The translations under genes and the position numbers were made by a program. Under the pieces are notes generated by a model. The model did not search any database. It was not told the DNA's origin and worked only from the letters and a program-made list of their open reading frames with translations. Shown here one piece after another: positions 12,131-24,600 of a stretch of 64,000 nucleotides of DNA (its first letter is position 1; each line of letters opens with the position of its first letter). The stretch lies in contig JAJTWR010000471.1 in assembly GCA_021613335.1 (NCBI GenBank), forward strand, positions 111,001-175,000. The letters run 5' to 3'. The stretch is from Whitmania pigra (lineage: Eukaryota; Annelida; Clitellata; Hirudinida; Haemopidae).

Positions 12131-15100
12131 TCATATATAGCGGAAAACAACGATCGCAAAAATGGCGATCCTTTTTGGATTTGTGTTCAGTCGAATTGCT
12201 CCAGTAATGGCCTGGTTAAAAAAAGTAACGTTTAGAATATTGTTAACTAAAGAAATCAAAGTCAATCATCTTACGCTCTTCCTTTCGTTAGTTTGAATTA
12301 TAAAATCTTTTCTGTCGATGCATTTTTTGTTAAGGCAGAGCTAAAACAGTTTAAATGTCTTATCGAAATGAAATGTCAAATAAATTATAGACACGTAGTT
12401 AATATGCATAAAATGACAAGCCTAAATGTAAAGCGTAAGATACGCTTTTGACAATCATTTACATTGCAGTGCAAACTGGAATGCGAACACGACAGGTCAT
12501 TTCTGTTGTCATTATCTCCGCTTGCACGTACGTAACCCCTTCAGCTTACTGACGAACAAAGAACTAGCAAACCTACCATGTTATCTCCACATTTGGCACC
12601 GTCAGGAACATAACCGAGATCAGGGACTCCAGGAAAAAGGTCGTAAAAAAATGAAGCGCATATAGTATTTCCGCTTGACATAACGTACCAGCCTTCCATT
12701 CTTTTGTAAGATTTTTGTTGTGAGGCTTGGAGAGCATGACACAAGAGCGATCCGCACATAAAGTTTCTGCATTATAAACTTAGAAATTGCCAATGCGCAT
12801 AGTCAAATTTTTAACTTGACGCGAAAAATTCACAGAACAATACTTACTTGTTATCACACCTCACGAATGCGTTTATGTTATTTGGATCACGTCCGCAATT
12901 GTAGAACTTGCTGCCGTTTGTATTTTTATTATAACATTTATCGTCAGAGGCTCGGACACTCGTACCGTATGCTAGAGAACAAGCTTTGTCTTTTGAAACG
13001 CATTCTCCTTTGAAGCAAAAATTGCCACCCTGCCATAAAATGTTTTCAGTTCATTTTCAAAATCTGTTGATTTGTTAAAGGGAATACGGGAATTATATAA
13101 AAAAGTCACTGTGCAGGCTGCTCCATTGGGAATCCATAAATCGTCAGGGCATAGGTTAGATCGTCCATCACAAATTTCCTCAACATCACAATGTTCTTTT
13201 GAAGGCCTGCAAATCTCACCGACATTCTTGAGCTGTTGAATTATAACGAATAGAATCCATCAAATAAAGTTAGGCATTCACAATTTCGATATATCGATCT
13301 ATTAAGTATATTTCAGTCAGTGCCGTCAACAAAAATTTCGGACATAGGAACAGCGGCGACGGACCCCTATGTTAAATTAAATCCCTGAAACCCGGGCAAT
13401 TGCTCCCCCTGCCACCCCTTCCCCGCAGCTCGAATTGTCCGCATGTTATCAAATAGCTTCGAGTCTGTAAAAAAAAAAGCCCTCTACAACGTGCTTTTTC
13501 TCGTCAAGTGCGCCGCGCAGCTTAGAAGGAATATTGGCCGACACTCGAGCCTTTCAAGCGTTAGCCGAAGACAAATTTCTTCAAGGAATTTATCCAAGAT
13601 TCAAGGATCGATGCTTAAAGCGATAAATTAAACTTTCAATTTATTTTGTTAATTGGTCCTAATAATGTTAAATCTCACCTTACAATTAGCAACATCACAG
13701 CATAATCCTTGGGCACAGGACTTGCCAGACATAAGTGAGCATGTTTTTTTATCGCAGCATTTCTCATTACAGAGCTTGAAAAACCAACGAATATTTCTAT
13801 AATTGTGTCTAGCACAGTTATTAGATGGATGGACATTCAATATCCACAATTTTCACCATCATTAAGTTAAAAATCAATATGTGGAGCTATATAAATGAAC
13901 TACATTCACATTTTTACCGGTTGGAAAGTCGAGAAATAGTCAATTCTGTTACAGTAAACATACATGTATGTGATGATAAATTGTCCTTAAGAAATAACAT
14001 TAAGTTTTAATACTAGCGACCATCGCAATAAAAACAAATTCACAAATTCAAAGGTCACATTATTTACAGGTCTTACATGTGAAGGAAAACCTCCACAATC
14101 GCATTGCTCAGCTGAATCTTGAATTCCATCTCCGCACATTGGTCCAGCTGTGTTATTTCCTCCATTGTACAAGCATATATCGGTGCCAGTTTCATAAAGT
14201 CCAACAATTACCGAAAGCGAGCAATCGGACCATCCGTAGTTCGTAGTATCCCTTCGATTGGATTGATAGACATGAGAATTGATAGAATCAGCATGAACAT
14301 TTTTCTTTAATTATATTTAATTGTTTTAAATAATAATTAATGTTCCTAATTATTATCAATTATTTCTACGTAATGGTTTACATTAAATAAAAATTCTACA
14401 GCCTTCTAACTGAATATAGGTTTCCATCAAACAGTTCGACATTGAACATTTACAACCACCGTACGTCTCGTCATGGAGAGCACCGAATGTGTGTCCGATT
14501 TCGTGTGCCAGTGTGGCAGCAGCCATTGCACCGTAAGGGACGTCCTTAGTTTTTTAAACATAAACCTTCTCAGCGAGGATTTCTTAAGTATAAAGATCTT
14601 AAGATATCAATAAAATTGCTTATTTACTAATTTGTTTGAGTCTTATATACCCGGATAATATGTCAAGGCAATTCTTGATCAAACTATTACTTATACTATT
14701 ACTTTACATATTTATATAACTTATAACTACGACGCTCCTGGCGGCGCTAGCTGCATTGCGAACACGTCGCATTACGACCGTTGACATTGACGCCGCGTGC
14801 AAGAGCGCAACCTATTCGGCCAACCAGCATCCTAAACTCTAAACTAAGCCGTTGCTTAATAAAAGATATATGTAATCGTCTTTCAAAGCCTTCTTGCCAC
14901 GATGAAAGCCACAGAGTTTGACAATTTGCACATGACGCCTTCCAAGGCCATTCCAATTGTTTTCCCAAAATCGTACTTCCTGTCAAAGAATCAACTCTTG
15001 AACAGGCAAAGATATTTAATCGAGTTTTATTAAACTTATTATTTATGGGTCCAAAGACGATACTCACGCCACCAGAATACCTAAATCGTGCATAGGCCAC

Positions 15101-17900
15101 TCCTGCAAGTGGATGATTCTGTAATCTCTCCATTGGTTAAGAAATTCATGGGGCTGTGGACTGTAAGGCACTCCTTTGCCTCTTAGTGTCGTCAGGCCGG
15201 TTATTACGAGGACAATGTTAATTTGATTGAATAACTACAACAATAAATGAATTTCAGTTGTAATGATTTTGATTGTTTATTCATGTCATATCACGACATT
15301 TAACAATGAATAAAAATAATTATCTTACAAGGCTTGCGGAATTTACGATCTCTTTGCTTCTTGCAATGGCCTTGTCCGCATCATAATTCATTGCTTTAAG
15401 CTGCGATGATTCGTGAAAGCATATAAAAACAAACAAAGGGTTTTTATAATTTTTAATAAATGAATAAGAAATTCGTTCTACTCGTTTCTATTACATAATG
15501 AGATTTATTAAATTGGGGGGAAGTTAGAGAGATCAGATCAGATGATGAACACTCACGTGGCTCTCGTCAACGGCTATATAAGCCTCGACGTATTTTTTAC
15601 TTGAATCAAATATATTTGTATTTCTCTGAAAAGTTAAAATTAATTTTTACTTTGTTTTAAATAGCAGAAAAATATTTTTTATAATAATAGTTATAAAATG
15701 ACTTTCATTCTTTGGCGCAGTTTCTTCGGAATCCTTCTGGTGTTTTTAACGCCTGAAAGCAAAATAACATCTAAATGGTCGTAATGATTACATTGTTCAC
15801 TATGAAACTTCAAACAACGTTGAATCAAATCAGTCACCACAGAAATACTTTCGTTGCATCTCACTCCTTTCGATGTAAACATATTTCCACTTGTTATTCA
15901 ACTTCTCTGCTGGGTGGAGCTCAAACATGGAATTGTTCATCATAAGAGATCCGCTAAACGATAAAAACCATTTACGTACTCATTTATGAGAAATCATTAT
16001 ATTGAGATTATATTATAATCTCATTGATTATTTTGATGCTGGTAATAAATTGTTAAAGAAGCGAACCTCAATCCGTTGCAGAGACTAACAGCAACCTTTG
16101 AAGATTCATAGTTGATTACGTGACCGTGGTAATAGCACAGAAAATCGGCCTTCAGGTAAAAATTTCGATCAAGTAAAGATCAATAAATTATTATCAACAT
16201 TAATAACAATTTCTTGTCTTCTATATATCAGTTTGGCGCAAGGGGGGGTAGTAGGCAGGTCAACTTTCGCCTTCCTCATGAAGCTTGGATTGTTTAAACC
16301 AGAAAGAATAAAGACTATCACAACGAACACCTCGTCATAATAGCCCTGCGACAAAAGAGCCCCATCAAAACATAAAACTCATCAAAATTGGTCGATAAAA
16401 GTTATTGTAAAAAAATTATTAAACTAAATTAAATGTAAATTGTCACATCAAATTAGTTAAATTGTGAGAGGTCCTGTGTGGATGATCTGGGGAACAGGCG
16501 TGACATGATGAGTGTATAATAAGGTGATTCACTTTGTGCGGCTTGCTTATGTTGTACCTCAATCGTTAAGATAGTTATTTGTTAATCCGCCTTGGAGCTC
16601 CGACAGGGATCCTTAGAGGAGGCTTACTAAGCTTTTGGATCCTACTCCTGACATCAACAGACCTGGGATCCGTAAACTTGAAAGCTCTCGAGTAAGTTTA
16701 TTACACAACAATTATCAGAACTGAGCAACCGGGATGAGACCATGAGCTTTGACGTCTTTAAGCTGCCGAACTCCTCATCTGCATCAAACTCTTCTACCAT
16801 TTTATGCTCGCCCTAACTCTGATCAATCGCTACAAGCTTCGATTCGAAGAATCCGTAAACTATTAGTGTAAATCCTAAATTAATATAAATAAAATAAATA
16901 ATTATAATATAAATAAAATTACTACTAATTAATAATTTTCTACAATTATAAAAACTCATTGATACCTTCCGATCGAGGTTACAACGATATCTTACTTAGT
17001 AACTCAAACCTTTTCTAATTTCCTGTGAATGGTTTCGTTTACTGTTGTTTCGGTTTCCAAGTAAGTGCTCGAAAACAAAAAGCTGCGAAATCAATCAGTG
17101 TAGCATTTAAAAATATTATTTTATTAGAACAAAGTTATTAAATAATATGTTGAAAAGTGAAAGCAATTGTTTAGTATTTTAAAACGAAGTTCCAAAGTTA
17201 TGTTTGTCGAAATTATTATTATAAATTATTTTATTATGTATGAGAAATTAACAAATAGTATATTAATATTATCTGTTACTACTTATTTTTATCATACTGT
17301 TATAACAAAACATTAGTTCTGTTTATATTGCTAATACACAAAACGTAGTGAAAGAGAATTTTACTACAAACTACTTCGGTCCCCAAAATTAGGATTCAAA
17401 TTCAAATTTCTACGAAATGTCATAAAAAGTACATTTTTCCGCAGTATTTCAATTATTTCAGTATTTATCAAAAGTGGTTGCTAACTTGTTCCTAATCAGA
17501 TTTAATAACATGATTCCTCCGCTAAATTTTAGCTCAACATGGAATTCCCAAGGCATGTCTCTCTGAAAGATTTCAATATTTCAATTTTTAAATGTATTTG
17601 ACATGTTGATGGCATTTATGAAGCACTGATGGTCCTACTTTAGTGTCTAGAGGTCTTCCATCATCCGTGAAAAATTTAATCTGAGCTAAGGTGTGCCAGC
17701 ATTTTGCTTCAAATTCAAATGAAATTATTTAACTGTTAAATGATCAAAAACTTTATTTAACTGCGTCTTGTCTTTAGGCAATATGATTAATGTAGAACAT
17801 TAAAAATGATAAAATAGCAATATTGTCATTAGCAATTTAAAATACCTGATGATATTAAAGATGTTACAAATAATATAATTATAAACTTAAAATGTTCCAT
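12131..17900 (-). CDS. ADAM-family metalloprotease-disintegrin, copy B
   Basis: Nineteen exons: 17846-17900, 17639-17685, 17486-17562, 17010-17082, 16067-16149, 15838-15953, 15703-15752, 15557-15625, 15329-15400, 15068-15234, 14901-14979, 14411-14544, 14077-14251, 13679-13774, 13110-13232, 12848-13029, 12577-12766, 12275-12340, 12131-12211 (644 residues, in frame throughout). Signal peptide MEHFKFIIILFVTSLISS, propeptide with ICGV and RRIPKKLRQR, zinc motif HEIGHTFGALHD, Met after it (NCLMET), disintegrin with CRPSKEHCD, cysteine-rich domain, and tail TGAIRLNTNPKRIAIFAIVV ending FRYI. The last exon is a small-residue triplet, a spacer and a short hydrophobic end, consistent with GPI anchoring (inferred). 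It is the most compact copy: introns 6 and 7 are 85 and 77 bp because the insertions shared by A and C are absent. Confidence 0.87.
16334..16395 (+). mobile_element. Terminal fragment of the GGGCTATTTTGTC-ended element
   Basis: 'taatagccctgcgacaaaag' followed by 'agccccatcaaaacataaaa' resembles the terminal tandem motif of the element at 20378-20915. No interior or second end is recognisable. It lies in intron 4 of ADAM copy B. Confidence 0.4.
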
Positions 17901-18229
17901 GAGGTATTTTTGTTGTAATCGTGAAGGTGTTACGAAAATATTGCTATTTTTACGGTTTATGACGTTTATTAGGATGGCAACGTTTTGTTGAAATTAATAA
18001 TCTTTGTTTGATTTCACATATTTATTATCTTCACCCATGGCCAAAAACTCAACTTATCTCTGTAGTTTTAAAAATTTGTATTTTGGGTAAGATATTACCC
18101 GGAACACAAACAAGCGAAAAACTAAAAAGCTTTAATTTTAAAGTTCTGAATTTATTTGAAAATTCTTAGAAAATGTAACAATTGTAAAACTAATAATGGA
18201 AAATATTACATTTGGTAAAACTTAGAATT

Positions 18230-18830
18230 GGTTGAAGTTCAATAAAAACCTGGAGAAAATATAGTCTGAGTTTTTTGGTGAAGTTGTGATAAGGACGACG
18301 TTCAGGCGAGCCGGTTGAAGTATGGCTTGAAATATTCGCATGCCGTTTGAACTTCTTGCAGCGCGAAATCAGACCAACGGACCAAATTCAAAACAATTGT
18401 TATTATAAAATTAAATTACAGAGATAATTAAGTACCTAAAAATGATCAATTTTATTCATTTGGATTGCAATTTGTTTAATTAAATTTGCTTTTGAATTGT
18501 TATAAAGTTCTTTGTAATGACCACAAGAGCATTTTGAGTCTATAAATTGAGTATGGATCTTTCGGAGGTAGGTACTCTTGCAAAAACCAGTCTCAAATAT
18601 GCAAGTGGTCCTGCAAGGAATGTGCGGTAGTTCTTTAGACATTCACCAACATATTGGACTCAAAACTTTACCTGAATACCTTTCACACAGAATTCAAGAA
18701 GAAATATCTTGAGATTATGAGAAAAAGGTAAATGATTCATTTGACCATTTAAGTATTTAAATAACTAACCATTATTCAATAATTTTCTCACATTTTTTGT
18801 GTGTGTATATTAACAAATTACTTTCCAAGT
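18230..18830 (+). pseudogene. SELENOO fragment, exons 5-7 (unit 2)
   Basis: Matches SELENOO exon 5 start (about 18225-18290), intron 5, part of exon 6 (about 18515-18555), then abruptly exon 7 ('tcggaggtaggtactcttgc' at 18559, against 33955) through 'gagattatgagaaaaaggta' and into intron 7. Most of intron 6 is deleted and frames are broken. It extends further into SELENOO than the unit 1 fragment. The intact gene is about 14 kb away on the same strand. Confidence 0.82.
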
Positions 18831-19910
18831 TTTACCATTGAGTTTCACATTAATTTTGTAATTACCTGAGATGGGCTTATAACGCAATATGTTCTAGCGG
18901 TTAAGAAAACTGGGGAAAGCATAGGAGTCACTAAAACAACTAACAATTTATGAACACGTTACTATAATGATGCCCATTTAGAGACATCTTGGAATTTGTC
19001 AACAATGACTAAATCTAAATTTTTCTAGAAAAAAATTTGAATACCCCCATAAAACGCCTGGATAATATACATCTCAGAAATTATACCATTTTGCTAATAA
19101 TTCTAAAACATTTGGAAACATTTTCAAAATGGCATCAAAACTCGAGAAATGTGCAATTTTTTTTTATTCCTCTAACACTTTGTACAGTGATGCATTTTAA
19201 AGTTAATAACCAATTTGAACCCACGAAAGCAAAACTTATTGTTGATCTAAGGATGTAAGATTCACTCTTCTGCAGCCTACGTAGGGTAACTCGAGAGACA
19301 ACTTTTTGAAAGTGTCCGTCATTTCTAAGAGTTTGCTGGATAATTCTTGCTGCTCTTGCAATGAAGGTCAAGTAGGCTCCGTTGTTAAACTAAGTCAAGC
19401 AGCTTAAATTCAGTTTAATTTCAATTCAAAATACATTTTAAAACACAGAAATTTCTTCACAAAAACTGTCAATTTCTGAAGCAATTTTAAAATTTGAGCG
19501 GCTTGCTTATCTTTTTAAGACTTATCATTGTAAATGTTTTGTCTTACAGTGATTCTAAATTCTGATAAAAATGAATTAAAAACGACTAACAATGCTGTCA
19601 TTTAACAGATATATCAGTTGAGAAAACATAATTCGGATTGAATATGGATAAAATGAAACGGTAAGGCCGCCATCGTTCGATGTGGTTGTCTGTTACGAAG
19701 TAGCAAGCAAAGGTTAACAAAGTATAAATGTCTAAATATTCAAAATATAACAAATGCTATATATTCAAAATAATACAAATACTAAATACTCAAAGTAATA
19801 CAAATACTAAATATTCACAAGCCGATGACTTTATAGTTTGAAACCTACTGATTTTATGATTGAATCTAAAACTGATTGAATCCTGAGTAATGAAATATGG
19901 TTAAATGGTG

Positions 19911-21622
19911 CCAGGGCAATTCGTCGTAGGACAATTCAATGAAGACGAATTAGGGTATTTCAAATTCAATTATTTCTCTATTATAACCATATAATTATTA
20001 CTATAAAATGTTTAATATTTTTACCATTAGAATAATGTGTTCTGTATTGTATTAACAATTATTGTAAATTTTCTTAAAATTATGTCAAGAATTATTGTTA
20101 ATACCATTTACAATAATTTTATATTTAGGAACCACAAATGCCCAAATGGGACAAGTCCGTTTGTTTCGATGTTACTGGAACGTTATAATAATGCAATCAG
20201 TGATGGGTAGTACAGTCGAACATGGTTATGTCGCCGGCTTAAGTGTTTGCCAAAAAGCGTCGAGATAACTGAAAATCAAGATGGCGGCTGTATTAACATG
20301 TGTTTGAAATTTCTTTATGTACATAATGTTCGTTAATAAATGAAAAAGTACATGCACGTGTTTTTGGTTTTTTTTGTGACCCGTCAAAATAGCCCATGAC
20401 AAAACAGCCCCGTCAAAATAGCCCCGCCGTAATTGCCCCGTCAATATATTACAAAAAATATTTGTGACTTGAATACATTAACTGATAACTTATTCCAAAT
20501 TTAATTCGAAGTTAGTGGTTTGAATGCTTTTATGACCGTTATGTGTCTAATTGGTATCAAGGAATTTCATTAAGTGGAAGATTTATCGTCTAAAATATTA
20601 TTAAGATTCCGGCTACTTCCTTTGTCTACATAGACTTTTCAAGTTGATATTTAATATAAATTATCGATTGACAAGCAACATGTGAATCTGCACAAAGAGA
20701 ATTTACCAGACACTCATTAAGTCACTAAGGTTCCTTTGGAAAAAAAAACAAAAAACAAAGTAACAAATTCTAAACTGAACCAATTTTACCGATATTTTGA
20801 CATGGCTGTTTTGTCAGGGCTATTTTGTCCTGAGCTATTTTGTCGTTGGGCTATTCTAACGGGGCTGTTTTGTCCTGGGCTATTTTGACTCCAGGCTGTT
20901 ATGACGGGGTGCGGGTTTAAGCAAATTGAAACTTATTTTGTCGCATTTCACAGTCTGTTGTCTCCGGATGCAAAATATCCTAGCTACGCCATTGGTATGA
21001 TTTCATACTTTTTCTCTTTCTTTGACTGATTGTCCACTTTTCTCTTAACAACTCCAAACATTTTTAGAACAAAAAAAACAGAATAGCAATAGAGTGTTAC
21101 CCTTAGGACAAAATCAGTAACAGTGAATTGGGCTCGGCTACCTATATGAATCGACAGAGCCGATGACAAAAGTGACAATTTGGCTGTTCCGCTTCAAAAT
21201 TGTCATGGATAACTGATGTAAAGTGAAGAATTCGGCCCTCTTTTGTGCTCGAGATATTAGTGTTCGGAGACATAAACGAATCGAATGATTTAAAATCGCG
21301 AAATAAAATCCTTTTCGTGATAGATAATAAAAAATACTTTGATTTAAAATCATTGTTTTTTGTGTAATTTTGCTCATTATTTCAGTTTATTTTTTTGATG
21401 ATTGGTGAGTTATTTCTTATCTAAAAATAACGAAATCAATTTAAAATATAAAAATTTAAATTTTATGTCTAAGCAATTTAAAATGCAGATTTTTATATTA
21501 GTCTGATTACTTAGTCAATATGACTAAATAAATATTATTACTAAATAAATAAATATTATCCATAAATATTATGGATCTTTTAAGTTATTCCATTAGACAA
21601 ATTGTCCGGTCACGGGTTAAAC
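19911..21622. mobile_element. Composite insertion in the 3' flank of ADAM copy C
   Basis: Unit 1 reads 'gaatatggttaaaataatgcc' without a break (about 1765-1785). In unit 3 the corresponding sequence is split after 'ggttaaa' at 19910 and resumes at 'ggttaaacagaatgcc' (about 21615). The ins. Confidence 0.
20378..20915. mobile_element. Element with inverted ends built of a tandem motif
   Basis: Left end (20378-20450) is a degenerate tandem of 'gtcaaaatagcccatgac' and 'aaaacagccccgtc'; right end (20805-20915) is the reverse complement arrangement ('gggctattttgtcctgagct', 'ggggctgttttgtcctgggc'). The interior is about 350 bp with no coding capacity. This inverted-repeat layout fits a nonautonomous DNA transposon. 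A 5' half-copy at 9242-9640 shares the interior, which shows it is a dispersed family. Confidence 0.65.
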
Positions 21623-21667
21623 AGAATGCCATGTTACACGACTAACATGTTGAGACATTTTTCGGAA

Positions 21668-24600
21668 TCATATACAGCAGAAAATTAAAATCGCAAAAAT
21701 AGCGATTCTTTCTGGATTTAGTTGAATTGCTCCAGAAACTGCAGGCTGGTTAAAAAAAAGTGACTTTTAGGATATTGTTAACTAACGAATTCAAATTCAA
21801 TCAGCTTACGCTCCTCCTGTCGTTAGTTTCACTAATAAAATCTTTTCTGTCGATGCATTTTTTGTTAAGGCAGAGCTAAAACCGTTTAAATGTTTTATCG
21901 AATTGAAATGTCAAATAAAGTATCAAAAAGTAGTTAACATGCATAAAGTCACAAGCCGCTTCATAGAACTTTTTGATAATCATTTACATATCACAGCAAA
22001 CTGGATTGCGAACACGGCAGGTTACGACTGTTGTCATTACCAGGGTTGCCAGTGTTTGGTTTTTAAGCCAAGATCCTGGCTTTTTTGACAAATTTGGACC
22101 CAATCTGGGTTTCTAGGTGTTTTGTTAGGAAATCTGGGTTTTTGGAAAAAATACTATATGGGGTAAAAATAATATTTTGTAAGATTTTTTGGTTTATCTT
22201 TTCAATAAAGAACCTTCATCACTACCGACTTCCTTCTTATCCGCCATCTTTGCACGCGCTTACTACATTGAACTTTGATTTTTAAACAATGGACGGTGAC
22301 GCAATTACTCCAGTTGCTAAGCAGTGTTGATCCATCTCGTAAAAAAGCTAAGATGTCATACAATTAGGCATCAACCTGGAGGAAACAGGAAGATCCCAAT
22401 CATTTTTTGTTCATGTTTCTTAAATAACATTAATAAATAAGGTCAGGAAATTTATGATGGGGCAATTTCTGGCACTGACTCTGTTGAATTTTTAGGTCAA
22501 AATAAAATTCTGTATGACTTGTTTCATTAATAATCTGATCTTTATTGAAATGGGAACCAACGGCTATTTATAAATAATAACATGAATCTTAATTAAAAAT
22601 GGTAATAATTGACATTTAAACGTTGGTCTAATATGATCTGGGTTTTTCTTTGTTTGTTTGGAAGGGCGATCTGGGCTTTTTTTCAAAAATCTCACTGGCA
22701 ACCCTGGTCATTACTGCCGCTGTCACATAAAGATGAACGAACAAACCTACCATGTTATCGCCACATTTGGCACCGTCAGGAACATAACCGAGATCAGGGA
22801 CTCCAGGAAAAAGGTCGTAATAAAATGAAGCACATACCATATTTCCTAACGAAAAAAAGTACCAGCCATCCATCCTTTTAAAAGATTTTCGTTGTGCGGC
22901 ACCACTGTCATGGCACAGCAGCGATCCGCACTTAACGTTGCTGCAATAACAACTTAGAAGTCGCACTTGAGTCGAAAAATTCAGAAATAATACTTACTTC
23001 TTATCGCAGCTCATGAATGCGCTTATGTTATGTGGATGACGTCCGCAATTGAAGAACTTGCTGCCGTTTGTATTATAATTGTAACATTTGTCGTCGGAGG
23101 CTCGAACACTCGTTCCGTAAGCTACAGAACAAGCTTTGTCTTTTGAAACGCATTCTCCTTTGAAGCAAAAATTGCCACCCTGCCATATATTATTTTCAGT
23201 TCATTTTAAAATATGTTGAACTATTAACAAGCAGTGCGGGAATTATAAAAGAAAATCACTGTGCAGGCTGCTCCATTGGGAATCCATGTATCGCCAGGGC
23301 ATAGATTGGAACGCCCATCACAACTTTCCTTAATATCACAATCTCCTTTTGAAGGCCTGCAAAGCTCACCCACAATCTTGAGCTATGAATTGAAACGAAT
23401 ATAATCCATCAAATAAAGTGAGGCATTCATAATTTCGAAATATCGATCTGCAGTGTTGTAAAAATTACCTCATTTCGGTAATTAGTTACAAAAAGCTACT
23501 TAAGTTTAAGTAAGAGTATTGTCTCAAAAAGTTACTCAAGTAAAAGTGAAAAGTTACAGCACCCAAAAGTTACTTTTAAGTAAAAATTACGAGTAACTTT
23601 GATGCTGCCATTATTGTGATCATACATCATTCCGTATTATTTAAAAGGAATTGTTTCTATTAACGTTAAAACAATTAACTGCTAGTACTAACAGTCATTA
23701 AGTAATAACATTTGAACTTTTTGGTGTTTTTATTATTTATTACAATCATAAACATTTGGTAATTTTTAACATAACTAAGTCCTCGAATAGTTTGTCACTC
23801 ATTATGGTCCTTCTGCTGTTCATACCAACACAGCTGAATAATCGTTCAACAGCTGCACTAGCGTTCAGAGGAGCGTTCAACTGGATAAATAATGTTCATG
23901 TCATCTGATCGGTCTTGAAGATACTGCAGCAGAATATCACTTGACCTTGTGCAATTGAAGAAACTGTCTTCAACACTGTCAGCATCAAATGAATGAGATG
24001 CTTTCAGCTCGTCCACCATTGCTGCATTAGAAGATGCTATTTTGGCTACTAGTTTCTCATGAAGCTTGACAACCGTTGGCAACAGATATCCCATATTCCT
24101 TAACTTCTGTTGGATGCATGCGTTCCACGTGCTTCTCAAGTTAAATGAAGAACCTTCATATGCTGAACATATAGTTTTTTTTCTGTTGGCAGAGTAGACA
24201 TGCATACTCATATGATTTTCCTTTGATCGAAATCTGAACATTTTGTTCAAATACTGTCACGCAGTACCTTCACCCTTGTTCCTCTTATCTTCGTTAACGA
24301 CACTCAAACTGGCTTCAAATGAATCCATACTACGATATATTAAATCTTATATTATTATATACATACAATATTATATATTAGAAAAAGTTTCGGTATGACT
24401 AATCAACAATTTCCTATTTAACAAAAACGACCGGCGATAACCACAACAAATGAGCGATGATCGGAAAGAGGAAGGTTCTCGAACGAACCAAAGAATAACA
24501 ATCTAGAATTTTAATAAAATTTTAAATTAGATTATTTTATTTTAAAATTTTATTTATGTTACTTTGTAACGTCTTGTGCTAAAAAGGTAACGAATTAAAA

